From: an uncultured SAR86 cluster bacterium
GTDB taxonomy: Bacteria; Pseudomonadota; Gammaproteobacteria; Magnimaribacterales; AG-339-G14
Length of the DNA: 64,000 nucleotides
Direction: 5' to 3'
Assembly (NCBI GenBank): GCA_902525735.1
Contig: CABZIF010000007.1
Coordinates: 1-64,000, forward strand
This document shows positions 1 through 9,135 of the stretch, one piece after another. The notes under the pieces are model-generated. The model searched no databases and was not told where the DNA came from. It was given only the letters and a program-made list of their open reading frames with translations. The translations under genes and the position numbers were made by a program. Each line of letters starts with the position of its first letter. Within the stretch, counting starts at the first letter, position 1.

Positions 1-2
1 AT

Positions 3-1193
3 TACGATTTTCCCGATAAAGATGGAAGATTTGGAGAGTTTGGAGGTAAATATGTTTCTGAAACTCTTATTTCCGCATTAGATGAGCTCGAATCTACTTA
101 TGATGAGGTAAAAAAAGATAAATCTTTCCTTGCGGAAGTAAAAAATGATCTTGAAACTTTTGTGGGCAGACCTTCGCCACTTTATTTTGCACAAAGATGG
201 ACAGAAAACTTAGGAGGAGCAAAGATTTTTTTGAAACGAGAAGACTTAAATCATACCGGAGCTCATAAAATTAATAATACTGTTGGGCAAGTTCTTTTAG
301 CAAAAAAAATGGGCAAGAAAAGAATTATTGCTGAAACGGGAGCTGGCCAGCATGGTGTTGCAACAGCAGCTGTTGCTGCAAGGCATGGTCTTGAGTGCAT
401 TATTTTTATGGGAGAGGAAGATATAGAAAGACAGTCTCCAAATGTTTACAGGATGAAACTGCTAGGAGCAACTGTTTGCGCGGTTAATTCAGGGACAAAA
501 ACTCTTAAAGATGCAATGAATGAAGCAATGAGAGACTGGGTAACGAATGTAGACGATACACATTACATTATTGGAAGTGTTGCTGGCCCTCATCCATACC
601 CCCAAATAGTTAGAGATTTTAATTCAATAGTTGGAATCGAATTAAAGGATCAGTCTAGGGATCTTTTTGGAAGATATCCCGACAAAATTATTGCTTGTGT
701 TGGAGGGGGTTCAAACGCTATAGGAATTTTTTATCCATTCCTGAAGGATAATTCTGTTGATTTAATTGGCGTAGAAGCTGGAGGCTCAGGAGTAGATTCG
801 GGCATGCATGCTGCACCATTGAGTGATGGAAGTATTGGAGTTCTGCATGGAATGAAAACATATTTGATGCAAGATCAAGAAGGTCAAATTTTATCTACAC
901 ATTCTGTTTCAGCAGGTTTGGACTATCCAGGAGTGGGACCCGAACATTCTTATTTAAGGGATTCTGGAAGAGTTGTTTACGAAGCTGCCACAGATGAAGA
1001 AGCGCTGGATAGTTTTCATGATTTAACAAAAACAGAAGGGATTATGCCGGCTCTCGAAACTGCACACGCTCTAGCATATGCTAAAAAAATTGCACCTGAT
1101 TTAGATAAAGAAGTAATTTTAGTTGTAAATTTATCAGGAAGAGGGGATAAGGATATGGCTAATGTCGCGAAAGTTGAAGGTCTTACTTTGTGA
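3..1193 (+). CDS. trpB: Tryptophan synthase beta subunit (5' end cut by window)
   Basis: The beta subunit condenses indole with L-serine to make tryptophan, using PLP, in an alpha2-beta2 complex with TrpA. The reading frame is open from base 3, so only a few N-terminal residues are missing; 396 residues are visible against 397 in the E. coli protein. The PLP lysine lies in HTGAHKINN (about visible residue 89), and the phosphate-binding glycine loop is GGGSNAIG. The stop TGA overlaps the GTG start of trpA by 4 bases (GTGA), the usual coupling of the two subunits. An internal GTG at 162 is not the real start, because the conserved FGEFGGKYV segment lies upstream of it. Confidence 0.97.
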   Translation, partial: YDFPDKDGRFGEFGGKYVSETLISALDELESTYDEVKKDKSFLAEVKNDLETFVGRPSPLYFAQRWTENLGGAKIFLKREDLNHTGAHKINNTVGQVLLAKKMGKKRIIAETGAGQHGVATAAVAARHGLECIIFMGEEDIERQSPNVYRMKLLGATVCAVNSGTKTLKDAMNEAMRDWVTNVDDTHYIIGSVAGPHPYPQIVRDFNSIVGIELKDQSRDLFGRYPDKIIACVGGGSNAIGIFYPFLKDNSVDLIGVEAGGSGVDSGMHAAPLSDGSIGVLHGMKTYLMQDQEGQILSTHSVSAGLDYPGVGPEHSYLRDSGRVVYEAATDEEALDSFHDLTKTEGIMPALETAHALAYAKKIAPDLDKEVILVVNLSGRGDKDMANVAKVEGLTL

Positions 1194-1990
1194 GCAATAT
1201 TGAAAAAGTATTTCAAAACTTAAAAAAAGATAACAAAAAAGCCTTGATTACTTACTCAGTTGCAGGCGATCCTGATCTTGAGTCCTCAGAAAAAATAATC
1301 AGAAATTTTATTTCGGAAGGCGTGGATATAATTGAAGTGGGAGTTCCTTTTTCTGATCCAATGGCTGAAGGTCCATCAATTCAACTGGGACACGAAAGAG
1401 CACTGAAAAATAAGATTTCTCTTTTGGATATCATGCAAATGTGTCTAAAAATTAAAAGCGATTATCCTAATACACCTATGGTTTTAATGGGCTATATGAA
1501 TAACTTTTTGTCATTGAAAGAAAACCTTTTTGATGAATTAAAAAAAAATAAAATCGACGGCTTGATTATTGTTGATTTGCCCTATGTTGAAAGCAATGAA
1601 TTCTTAAAAAAATTAAATGATAAAGATATTGATTTAATTAGATTGATATCTCCAACTACAACAAAGGAGAGAATAGATAAAATTCTTGCCTCTTCATCTG
1701 GCTATCTTTACTACATATCCTTAAAAGGAGTAACTGGCTCAGACCTGAAAATATCAGATGAATTAGAAAACAGAATATTAGAAATAAAAAAACAAACAAA
1801 ACTTCCGGTCGTTGTTGGTTTTGGAATTAAAGATGCTAAGACTGCAAAAAGAATGTCTCTTTGCTCTGACGGCGTTGTTGTTGGAAGCAAGTTAGTTGAT
1901 GAGATAGGATCATTTAACCCAAATAAAGAAAACATATTAAATCAAAACTTAACGTCTATAATTAGCGAATTGAAAGAGGGGATATCATAG
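1190..1990 (+). CDS. trpA: Tryptophan synthase alpha subunit
   Basis: This subunit cleaves indole-3-glycerol phosphate and channels indole to TrpB. It is 266 residues long, normal for the family, and starts at a GTG overlapping the trpB stop. The catalytic glutamate is Glu49 ([11 protein letters not shown]). The second catalytic acid, Asp60 in the enteric enzyme, is Glu60 here (PMAEGPSIQ), a conservative change that may occur in other proteobacterial TrpA proteins. The phosphate-binding C-terminal glycines (VVGFGI, VVGSK) are present. accD follows after 2 bases, so the whole group is probably one transcript, as in many gammaproteobacteria. Confidence 0.97.
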   Translation: MSNIEKVFQNLKKDNKKALITYSVAGDPDLESSEKIIRNFISEGVDIIEVGVPFSDPMAEGPSIQLGHERALKNKISLLDIMQMCLKIKSDYPNTPMVLMGYMNNFLSLKENLFDELKKNKIDGLIIVDLPYVESNEFLKKLNDKDIDLIRLISPTTTKERIDKILASSSGYLYYISLKGVTGSDLKISDELENRILEIKKQTKLPVVVGFGIKDAKTAKRMSLCSDGVVVGSKLVDEIGSFNPNKENILNQNLTSIISELKEGIS

Positions 1991-1992
1991 AT

Positions 1993-2853
1993 ATGGCTAA
2001 AGGTTGGTTTAATAAAATTTTGCCTTCATTTGTAAGAAGAGATAGCTCAAATGAAAAGAAGAGCCCTGTGCCTCAAGGTTTGTGGCAGAGCTGTCCGAAC
2101 TGCAAGGAAATAATTTATGGGCCAGATTTGGAATTTAATTTATTCGTTTGTCCAAACTGTGATCATCATATTCGAATAGGCGCAAGACATAGACTTAGTT
2201 ACTTATTTGATGAAGATTCTTATGAAGAAATTTCTTCCAAATTAGAAGCTAAAGATTGGCTTTCGTTTAAAGATTCAAAAAAATACAAAGACAGACTTTC
2301 CGAAGCTCAGTCAAATATTGATGAAAAGGAAGCAATGATTTCAGCGTTTGGAAAAATCAATGGTAAAGAGGTTGTGGTTTCTGCTTTTGAATTCAGATTT
2401 ATGGGCGGTTCAATGGGCTCTGTTGTCGGTCAAAAATTTATTGATGCTGCAAATAAAGCTATCGAAATGAAATGTCCATTTATTTGTTTCTCTACTTCAG
2501 GAGGAGCAAGAATGCAGGAATCACTTTTTTCTTTGTTCCAGATGGCAAGAACAAGTGCAGTTCTGAATACTCTAAAAGAAAATAAACTGCCATATATATC
2601 TGTTTTAACTGATCCAATTTTTGGAGGAGTTGCGGCAAGTTTAGCTATGTTAGGTGATATAAATATTGCTGAACCAAAAGCACAAGTAGGATTTGCTGGT
2701 CCGAGAGTTATTGAAGATACTGTTAGAGTTAAGCTGCCAGAGGGTTTTCAAAGAAGCGAATTTTTATTAAATCACGGTATGATTGATATGATCGTTCATA
2801 GATCAGAGCTTAAAGACAAGTTATCTGGATTAATTAGTAAACTTCATAAATAG
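1993..2853 (+). CDS. accD: Acetyl-CoA carboxylase carboxyltransferase subunit beta
   Basis: AccD forms, with AccA, the carboxyltransferase that makes malonyl-CoA for fatty-acid synthesis. The protein has 286 residues, a little shorter than the 304 of E. coli. An N-terminal zinc ribbon is visible with Cys34, Cys37, Cys53 and Cys56. The crotonase-like core contains STSGGARMQES and the GGVAASLAMLGD stretch of carboxyltransferases. It starts at an ATG 2 bases after trpA and precedes folC by 6 bases, the usual accD-folC order. Confidence 0.97.
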   Translation: MAKGWFNKILPSFVRRDSSNEKKSPVPQGLWQSCPNCKEIIYGPDLEFNLFVCPNCDHHIRIGARHRLSYLFDEDSYEEISSKLEAKDWLSFKDSKKYKDRLSEAQSNIDEKEAMISAFGKINGKEVVVSAFEFRFMGGSMGSVVGQKFIDAANKAIEMKCPFICFSTSGGARMQESLFSLFQMARTSAVLNTLKENKLPYISVLTDPIFGGVAASLAMLGDINIAEPKAQVGFAGPRVIEDTVRVKLPEGFQRSEFLLNHGMIDMIVHRSELKDKLSGLISKLHK

Positions 2854-2859
2854 ATTATT

Positions 2860-4035
2860 TTGTCAGTTAATAATTGGCTCAATAGAAAAGTTGATGAATA
2901 TGATCAAGAAAAAATAGATCTTTCAATTCTTAAAGATTTAATTTTAGATCTAGAAATCTCTATTCCAAAAAAAATTATCTCAATTGTAGGAACAAATGGA
3001 AAAGGCTCAACGGCTAATTTGATCAGTAAAATTTTGAAAGATAATTTCTATTCTGTAGGCCTCTATACATCGCCTCATTTAATAAATTACAACGAAAGAA
3101 TAGGCATAAATGGAATAAATATTGATGATGAAGCTTTAAAAAAATATTTTTTAAAAATTGAAAAAAAAATAAACAACAGAAAATTAAACTTTTATCAAAT
3201 GTTATCTTTAACAGCATTTAAATATTTTTCAGATAATAAATTAGATATTTGGGTCTTAGAGGCAGGTTTGGGAGGAAGACTTGATCCTATCAATTGTTTT
3301 GATGCAGATTTATCAATCATTACAAATATCTCTTTGGATCATCAGGAAATTTTAGGTAACGACATAGATTCTATTGGAAAGGAGAAATCAGGAATCTTGA
3401 GATATAATCAAAAACTTATTTTTGGTGCTAAAAAAATTCCTGAATCAATTATCAAGGTGGTAGATTCTTTGAATGTTGATCTCCATAAAATAGATAATCA
3501 ATATTTAGAAGAAGGTTTTAATACAAATAAAAATTCGGTAAAGATTGCAAAAAAAGCAATTGAACTAATTGATCCTGGGATTCCAGAAAAAAATATATTC
3601 AATTCAATTAGAAATACTAAAATTTTAGGAAGATGCGATTTAATCAATAATGAGTTCCTAGTTGATGTGGCTCACAATGAAGATGCAATTAAAAATTTAA
3701 AAAGTTTTATCAAATCTAGAAGCTTGGATGAAGATGGCATTGCAGCAATATTTCATTGTTCAAAATCAAAAAATCCAATAGCTTTAATTTCACCATTAAA
3801 TAAATTTTTTTCAGAATTAAGAATTCCAAGAATTAATAATTTTAGATTGCTAGATGAAGAATATATTGAAGAAAGTTTAAACAATCATTTTGAAATAAAA
3901 GTATCTATTGATGAGACAATTGAAAAAAGCATTAAAGAGATAAAATTATTAAAACCCGAATCTTTGATCTTAATTTTTGGTTCTTTTTACCTAGCTGGAG
4001 AGTTTTATAAACTTCCGCTTAGTAAAAATGTATAA
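2860..4035 (+). CDS. folC: Bifunctional dihydrofolate/folylpolyglutamate synthase
   Basis: FolC adds glutamate to dihydropteroate and to folates, using ATP, in the cytoplasm. The 391-residue protein has the Mur-ligase-like P-loop IVGTNGKGST near residues 42-51, and the family segments VLEAGLGGRLDP and SLDHQEILG. The chosen start is a TTG six bases after the accD stop; no ATG nearby keeps the conserved N-terminus. Codons are very A-rich, like the neighbours. The stop codon begins a perfect 22-bp palindrome that reaches into the cvpA start codon. Confidence 0.93.
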   Translation: MSVNNWLNRKVDEYDQEKIDLSILKDLILDLEISIPKKIISIVGTNGKGSTANLISKILKDNFYSVGLYTSPHLINYNERIGINGINIDDEALKKYFLKIEKKINNRKLNFYQMLSLTAFKYFSDNKLDIWVLEAGLGGRLDPINCFDADLSIITNISLDHQEILGNDIDSIGKEKSGILRYNQKLIFGAKKIPESIIKVVDSLNVDLHKIDNQYLEEGFNTNKNSVKIAKKAIELIDPGIPEKNIFNSIRNTKILGRCDLINNEFLVDVAHNEDAIKNLKSFIKSRSLDEDGIAAIFHCSKSKNPIALISPLNKFFSELRIPRINNFRLLDEEYIEESLNNHFEIKVSIDETIEKSIKEIKLLKPESLILIFGSFYLAGEFYKLPLSKNV

Positions 4036-4056
4036 TTAATACTTTAAAGTATTAAT
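4035..4056. repeat. 22-bp perfect palindrome between folC and cvpA
   Basis: The left half ATTAATACTTT is followed directly by its exact reverse complement. It runs from the last base of the folC stop codon to the second base of the cvpA start codon, filling the whole gap. As RNA it can form about a 9-bp hairpin with a TTAA loop that hides the cvpA start; as DNA it could be an operator for a dimeric protein. Function unknown. Confidence 0.75.
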
Positions 4057-4591
4057 GGACTTCATCCTTTATTTCAATTCTTTTGACTTCGTAATTTCTC
4101 TTTTCCTTGCTACCTTTTCAATACTAGGAACTGTTAAAGGTTTTTATCAAGAATTTATTTCAATTGGTATTTGGATTATTTCTATTATCGTAGCTTGGAT
4201 CTTTAGATATTTTCCTCAAGAGTTTATTGAGGGAATAATTTCAGATAGAGAGATGCAAGAAATATTTTCTTTTCTTCTTATTTTTATAATTGTATTTATT
4301 TTTTTTAGGATAATAGGTAAAGCAATAATTAAGGGTATCAATTCAATGCAAAAAAGCGCAATGGATCGTATTCTTGGAAGCTTCATTGGTTTTTCAAAAG
4401 GATTTTTACTTGCAATAACTATTTTTTTGCTCAGTGACGAATATATAATGTCCAAGAGTTGGTGGAAGTCTAGCTACTTAGCGGATAACATCTATGAATC
4501 AGCAGAGATAATAGGCAGTTTCGTTGGTAAAGTTCCCTATAAGGAAATTAAAGAAATACAAGTTGATGAAAAATTATTGGAGAGTAATTAA
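4055..4591 (+). CDS. cvpA: CvpA family membrane protein
   Basis: CvpA is an inner-membrane protein linked to colicin V export and to envelope stress and bile tolerance in enterics; its molecular role is unclear. The protein has 178 residues and about four hydrophobic segments (roughly 12-32, 35-50, 68-88, 108-126). It carries the family pattern of a glycine-lysine-glycine turn (TVKGFYQEF) after the first helix and GSFIGFSKGF later. It sits directly before purF, 2 bases apart, as in E. coli, where the two are co-transcribed under PurR. No PurR gene lies in this window. The start codon is buried in a palindrome. Confidence 0.9.
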   Translation: MDFILYFNSFDFVISLFLATFSILGTVKGFYQEFISIGIWIISIIVAWIFRYFPQEFIEGIISDREMQEIFSFLLIFIIVFIFFRIIGKAIIKGINSMQKSAMDRILGSFIGFSKGFLLAITIFLLSDEYIMSKSWWKSSYLADNIYESAEIIGSFVGKVPYKEIKEIQVDEKLLESN

Positions 4592-4593
4592 AT

Positions 4594-6063
4594 ATGTGCG
4601 GTGTTGTTGGATTGGTATCTAAGAACGAAGTTTCACCATCGTTGTATGAGGCGTTAACGGTTATTCAACATAGAGGTCAGGATGCTGCTGGAATATCAAC
4701 CTTAGAAGAAGGTAGGCTCCATACGAGAAAACAAATAGGTTTGGTGAGGGATGTTTTTAGAGAAAAGCATATAGATGAATTAAAAGGGCAAATCGGAATT
4801 GGCCATGTAAGATATCCGACAGCTGGAGGAGCAAGCAGAGAATACTCTCAGCCACTTTATGTAAATTCTCCTTATGGCATAAGCATTAGCCATAATGGAA
4901 ATTTAGTAAATACTGAAGAACTTGCCAAAGAATTATACAAAGACAATTATAGACATTTAAATACTTCATCTGATTCTGAAGTGATTTTAAATGTTTTCGC
5001 TCATGAACTTCAGAAAGCGGGATCTTTTAACCCAAGTCCAGAGCAAATTTTTACAGCAGTTGAGAAAACTCATCTTAGGCTGAAAGGAGCGTATTCAGTT
5101 TTATTCATGATAAGCGGAGTGGGTTTAGTTGCTATCAGAGATCCGAAAGGAATAAGGCCATTAATTTTAGGTAAAAAAGACAATGATTTGATTGGAGCCG
5201 ATTATATGATCGCATCTGAAAGTCCAGCACTAAACGCCTTAGAATTTGAGATTGAGGGAGACTTGAAACCTGGAGAGGCTGTTTTCATAACCCCAGAAGG
5301 AGAATTACACAGAAAAATTTGTCACAGCAAACCTTCAAAAAATCCATGTATTTTTGAGTATGTCTATTTAGCAAGACCAGACGCAGTCATAGATGGAATT
5401 TCAGTAATGAGATCTAGACTAAGAATGGGACAAAAGCTTGGAAAAAAGATTCTAGAAGCTTATCCTAATCATGATATTGATGCAGTAATACCTATTCCAG
5501 AAAGCAGTACCTCCTCAGCAATAGAAGTAGCTAAAACCTTAAATGTTAATTACAGAGAAGGTTTCGTGAAAAATAGATACATAGGTAGAACTTTTATTAT
5601 GCCAAAGCAAGAATTAAGAAAAAAATCTGTAAGAAGAAAGCTAAATCCAATACCTTTTGAGTTTAAAGATAAAAATGTTCTTTTAGTTGATGATTCAATA
5701 GTACGAGGAACAACAAGCAGAGAGATTGTTGAGATGGCTAGAAGTGTTGGAGCTAAAAAAGTTTATTTTGCTTCAGCTGCGCCTCCTATTAGATTTCAAA
5801 ACGTGTATGGAATTGATATGGCGGCTACTGCTGAATTAATAGCCCATCAAAGATCAGAAGAACAAATTGCAGAATTCATTGGTGCCGATTGGTTGATTTA
5901 TCAAAATTTGGAAGATTTGATAGAATCCGCTCAAGCAGGAAATCCCGAGATAGAAAAATTTGAGACTTCTGTTTTTGATGGAAAATATATTTGCGGTTCA
6001 GTTACAAAAGATTACTTAACTAACTTAGAAAAAGATAGAAAAGACAGCAGCAAAAAAGTCTAA
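4594..6063 (+). CDS. purF: Amidophosphoribosyltransferase
   Basis: PurF makes 5-phosphoribosylamine from PRPP and glutamine, the first committed purine step. The protein has 489 residues (E. coli 505). The N-terminal nucleophile is Cys2, exposed after loss of Met (MCGVVGL), followed by the glutaminase motif HRGQDAAG. The PRPP-binding loop VLLVDDSIVRGTTSRE lies near residues 363-378. The gene ends in CTAA, where its TAA interlocks with the TAG stop of acnB on the other strand, leaving no room for a terminator hairpin. Confidence 0.98.
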   Translation: MCGVVGLVSKNEVSPSLYEALTVIQHRGQDAAGISTLEEGRLHTRKQIGLVRDVFREKHIDELKGQIGIGHVRYPTAGGASREYSQPLYVNSPYGISISHNGNLVNTEELAKELYKDNYRHLNTSSDSEVILNVFAHELQKAGSFNPSPEQIFTAVEKTHLRLKGAYSVLFMISGVGLVAIRDPKGIRPLILGKKDNDLIGADYMIASESPALNALEFEIEGDLKPGEAVFITPEGELHRKICHSKPSKNPCIFEYVYLARPDAVIDGISVMRSRLRMGQKLGKKILEAYPNHDIDAVIPIPESSTSSAIEVAKTLNVNYREGFVKNRYIGRTFIMPKQELRKKSVRRKLNPIPFEFKDKNVLLVDDSIVRGTTSREIVEMARSVGAKKVYFASAAPPIRFQNVYGIDMAATAELIAHQRSEEQIAEFIGADWLIYQNLEDLIESAQAGNPEIEKFETSVFDGKYICGSVTKDYLTNLEKDRKDSSKKV

Positions 6064-8639
6064 TTGGTTTCTATTGTTACAGTTGGTAAAGAAGCATTTT
6101 CAGCAGCTTCTCTATAAGAAGATATTTGATCAAAATTCATATATTTAAAAATATCTTCCGACATTGTGTTTATGTCTTTCATAAAGGATTGATACTCATC
6201 GGGAGAGGGTAGTTTTCCAAGAATTGAAGCAATTGCAGCCAATTCGGCTGAAGAGAGATAGACATTTGCACCGTCTCCTAATCTGTTTGGAAAGTTTCTT
6301 GTAGAAGTAGAGACTACCGTCGAATTAGGCTCAACTCTTGCTTGGTTTCCCATGCAAAGTGAGCAACCTGGAATTTCGGTTCTTACTCCAGCATTTTCAT
6401 AAATTTTGTAAAAACCTTCTTCCTCTAATTGAAATTTATCCATTCTAGTTGGAGGCGAAATCCATAATCTAGTTGGAAGCTTAGTAGTATTTTCTAATAA
6501 TTTACCAGCAGCTCTAAAATGTCCTATGTTAGTCATGCAGGAACCTATAAAAACTTCATCAATTTTTTCTTCTCCAATTTCGCTTAATGTTTTTATGTCA
6601 TCAGGATCATTGGGACAAGCCAAAAGGGGCTCAGTAATTTCATCCAAGTTTATTTCAATGACTTCAGCATATTTTGCATCTTTATCAGGTTTTAAAAGAA
6701 CAGGACTTTTAATCCATTCTTCCATCTTCTGAGCTCTTCTTTCTAGAGTTCTTGCATCTCCATAGCCCTCAGAAATTAGCCATCTTAGCAAAACTATATT
6801 TGAACTTAAGTATTCAATAATAGGAGCTTCATCCAATAAAATAGTACAGCCAGATGCAGATCTCTCGGCAGAAGCATCAGATAATTCAAAAGCTTGTTCT
6901 ATTTTAAGATCAGAAAGTCCTTCAATTTCTAGACATCTTCCGGAGAAAATATTTTTTTTACCTTCTTTTGCAACTGTGAGTAGGCCTCTTTGAATTGCAG
7001 CGTAAGGAATAGCATTTACCAAATCTCTAAGTGTAATTCCTGGCTGCATTTTTCCAGAAAATCTAACGAGAACAGACTCAGGCATATCGAGCGGAATTAC
7101 TCCCAAAGCGGCACCAAAAGCAACGAGTCCAGATCCAGCAGGAAAACTTATTCCAATTGGAAAGCGAGTATGTGAGTCTCCACCAGTGCCCACAGTATCA
7201 GGCAATAACATTCTATTAAGCCAGGAATGAATAATTCCATCACCGGGCTTTAGAGCTACTCCTCCTCTTGTTTTAATAAATTCAGGCAAAGTATGTTGAG
7301 TTTCTATATCTACCGGTTTTGGATAAGCAGCAGTATGACAAAAAGACTGCATCACAAGATCCGATGAAAACCCTAAACAAGCTAATTCTTTAAGTTCATC
7401 TCTTGTCATTGGACCAGTAGTATCTTGAGAACCAACAGTCGACATAATAGGCTCACAGTAAACACCTGGCCTTATTCCATCTACTCCACAAGCCTTACCT
7501 ACAATTTTTTGGGCCAAGGTATAACCATAACAAGAGTCATCATCCATACCTGGACGGACAAATACATCCGAAGAAGCAAGACCTAAATATTCTCTAGATT
7601 TATCAGTGAGACTTCTTCCAATTATCAAAGGAATCCTGCCTCCAGCTCTAACTTCATCTAAGAAAGTTTCAGACTTCAGCTTAAAAGAACTTATAACTTT
7701 TGAATTCTCATTTTTTATAATTCCTTCATGAGGGTAAATGCTTATTAAATCACCTGTATTTAATTTATTTACATCAACCTCAAATACCAGGGTTCCAGCA
7801 TCTTCCATCGTATTAAAGAAAATTGGAGCAATCTTGCTTCCAATACAAATACCACCCGTTTTTTTATTCGGAATATAAGGAATATCTTCGCCCATGTGCC
7901 AAAGCACCGAATTGGTAGCAGATTTTCTAGAAGATCCTGTACCAACTACATCACCTGCTAAAGTTACCGGATATCCTGACTTCTTTAATTTTTCTATTTC
8001 TTCAAGAGGCTTTGCAGATAATCCTTTTCTTGGCATCTTATACATTGCTAAAGCATGCAACGGAATATCTGGTCTTGACCATGCATCTGGAGCAGGAGAT
8101 AGATCATCAGTATTTGTTTCTCCGGGAACTTTAAATATAACGGTATCAATTTTTTGGGGAACTTCAGGCTTTGCTGTAAACCATTCTGCATTAGCCCAAG
8201 AAGTTAAAACTTTAAGAGCATTTGTTGAAGTTTTAGAAAGTTCAGCAATATCATTGAACGCATCAAAAACTAAAAGTGTCTTTGACAATGCCTCTATTGC
8301 TGTTTCACTACATATTTCGTCGTCTATTAATGAAATTAAAGGTTCTACGTTATAGCCTCCAAGCATTGTTCCTAAATAGAAAGTTGCCTCCTTTGGAGTA
8401 AAAACCTTTGTTTCAATTTTTCTTTTGGCAACATCTGCCAGAAAAGCAGCTTTTATGTAAGCAGCATCATCAACTCCAGCGGGAACTCTCTCTGTTAGAA
8501 GATTTAATAATTCTTCATCTTTATCCTTGGCTTTCTTTATTAACTCAACTAATTGTGAAGTTTGTTCAGCATCTAGAGGTAGAGGAGGTATACCAAGATC
8601 AGCCCTTTCCTTGGCTGATTTGTAATAATTATCAAGCAT
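6060..8639 (-). CDS. acnB: Aconitate hydratase B
   Basis: AcnB isomerises citrate to isocitrate in the TCA cycle, and can also act on 2-methylcitrate-derived substrates. The length of 859 residues matches the E. coli enzyme (865). The order is the B-type one: N-terminal HEAT-like domain, then the swivel domain, then the iron-sulfur catalytic part. The three cluster cysteines are Cys701 (GSCMTNIGH), Cys759 and Cys762 (GCSLCMGN), with the same spacing as E. coli 710/769/772. It is transcribed alone, divergent from the DUF1289 gene across 31 bp, with a TATAAT on the minus strand at 8661-8666. Confidence 0.98.
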   Translation of the reverse strand: MLDNYYKSAKERADLGIPPLPLDAEQTSQLVELIKKAKDKDEELLNLLTERVPAGVDDAAYIKAAFLADVAKRKIETKVFTPKEATFYLGTMLGGYNVEPLISLIDDEICSETAIEALSKTLLVFDAFNDIAELSKTSTNALKVLTSWANAEWFTAKPEVPQKIDTVIFKVPGETNTDDLSPAPDAWSRPDIPLHALAMYKMPRKGLSAKPLEEIEKLKKSGYPVTLAGDVVGTGSSRKSATNSVLWHMGEDIPYIPNKKTGGICIGSKIAPIFFNTMEDAGTLVFEVDVNKLNTGDLISIYPHEGIIKNENSKVISSFKLKSETFLDEVRAGGRIPLIIGRSLTDKSREYLGLASSDVFVRPGMDDDSCYGYTLAQKIVGKACGVDGIRPGVYCEPIMSTVGSQDTTGPMTRDELKELACLGFSSDLVMQSFCHTAAYPKPVDIETQHTLPEFIKTRGGVALKPGDGIIHSWLNRMLLPDTVGTGGDSHTRFPIGISFPAGSGLVAFGAALGVIPLDMPESVLVRFSGKMQPGITLRDLVNAIPYAAIQRGLLTVAKEGKKNIFSGRCLEIEGLSDLKIEQAFELSDASAERSASGCTILLDEAPIIEYLSSNIVLLRWLISEGYGDARTLERRAQKMEEWIKSPVLLKPDKDAKYAEVIEINLDEITEPLLACPNDPDDIKTLSEIGEEKIDEVFIGSCMTNIGHFRAAGKLLENTTKLPTRLWISPPTRMDKFQLEEEGFYKIYENAGVRTEIPGCSLCMGNQARVEPNSTVVSTSTRNFPNRLGDGANVYLSSAELAAIASILGKLPSPDEYQSFMKDINTMSEDIFKYMNFDQISSYREAAENASLPTVTIETN

Positions 8640-8659
8640 AAATTTTTTTAAAAAAAATG

Positions 8660-8668
8660 TATTATAAA
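8660..8668. promoter_or_regulatory. Shared -10 region, acnB / DUF1289 gene
   Basis: In the 31-bp divergent gap, TATTAT (8660-8665, + strand) lies 5 nt before the DUF1289 ATG, and TATAAT (8661-8666, - strand) lies 21 nt before the acnB ATG. The two -10-like hexamers overlap. No convincing -35 was found for either. Confidence 0.45.
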
Positions 8669-8670
8669 CT

Positions 8671-9135
8671 ATGTCAATGTCTAAAAGAACTAGGACGCCT
8701 TGCGTAGGAATTTGCTCGACTACTTATGGAGACGATGTTTGCAGAGGCTGTAAGCGTTTTTCGAAAGAAATTATTAATTGGAATAGCTTCTCTCCAGATG
8801 AAAGAGAGGCCGTTTGGCAAAGACTAGAAAAACTTAAAACTCAGATTATGAAGTCTCGAATTAAAATTTTAAATTCTTCGAAACTAGCAGACGGCATTAC
8901 TGAATATCGATTAAGAATACATGAGGATTTGAATGATCTATGCAAAGCGTTTGAACTAGTCAAGCTTACAAGCAAAAGTTTTAAAGATTTAAGTCAATTT
9001 GGGATAAAGATAATCTCGCCTATAAAAGATTTAGAGATATTAAAAGAAGATATAGAAAAGGAACTTTATGAGCTTTCATTGGCGCATTACAATAGGTATT
9101 TTATTGAGCCAATAAACTATAGGGAGGTTAAATAA
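8671..9135 (+). CDS. DUF1289 domain protein with unknown C-terminal extension
   Basis: The first 50 residues match DUF1289, a small family with four conserved cysteines, here in CVGIC and CRGC, followed by the WNSFSPDEREAVWQRL signature. The domain may bind a metal or cluster; its role is unknown. Typical members have 60-90 residues, while this one has 154. The extra C-terminal 95 residues are helical-looking, charged and without a family I recognise. Either of two in-frame ATGs (8671, 8677) could be the start. The stop TAA overlaps the ATG of the next gene by one base (TAATG), with an AGGGAGGT ribosome site upstream, so the two are co-translated. Confidence 0.8.
   Translation: MSMSKRTRTPCVGICSTTYGDDVCRGCKRFSKEIINWNSFSPDEREAVWQRLEKLKTQIMKSRIKILNSSKLADGITEYRLRIHEDLNDLCKAFELVKLTSKSFKDLSQFGIKIISPIKDLEILKEDIEKELYELSLAHYNRYFIEPINYREVK

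Noticed and set aside
7894-8355. 153-codon open frame antisense to acnB
   Set aside because: Fully inside a strongly conserved gene on the other strand; composition is that of a shadow frame.
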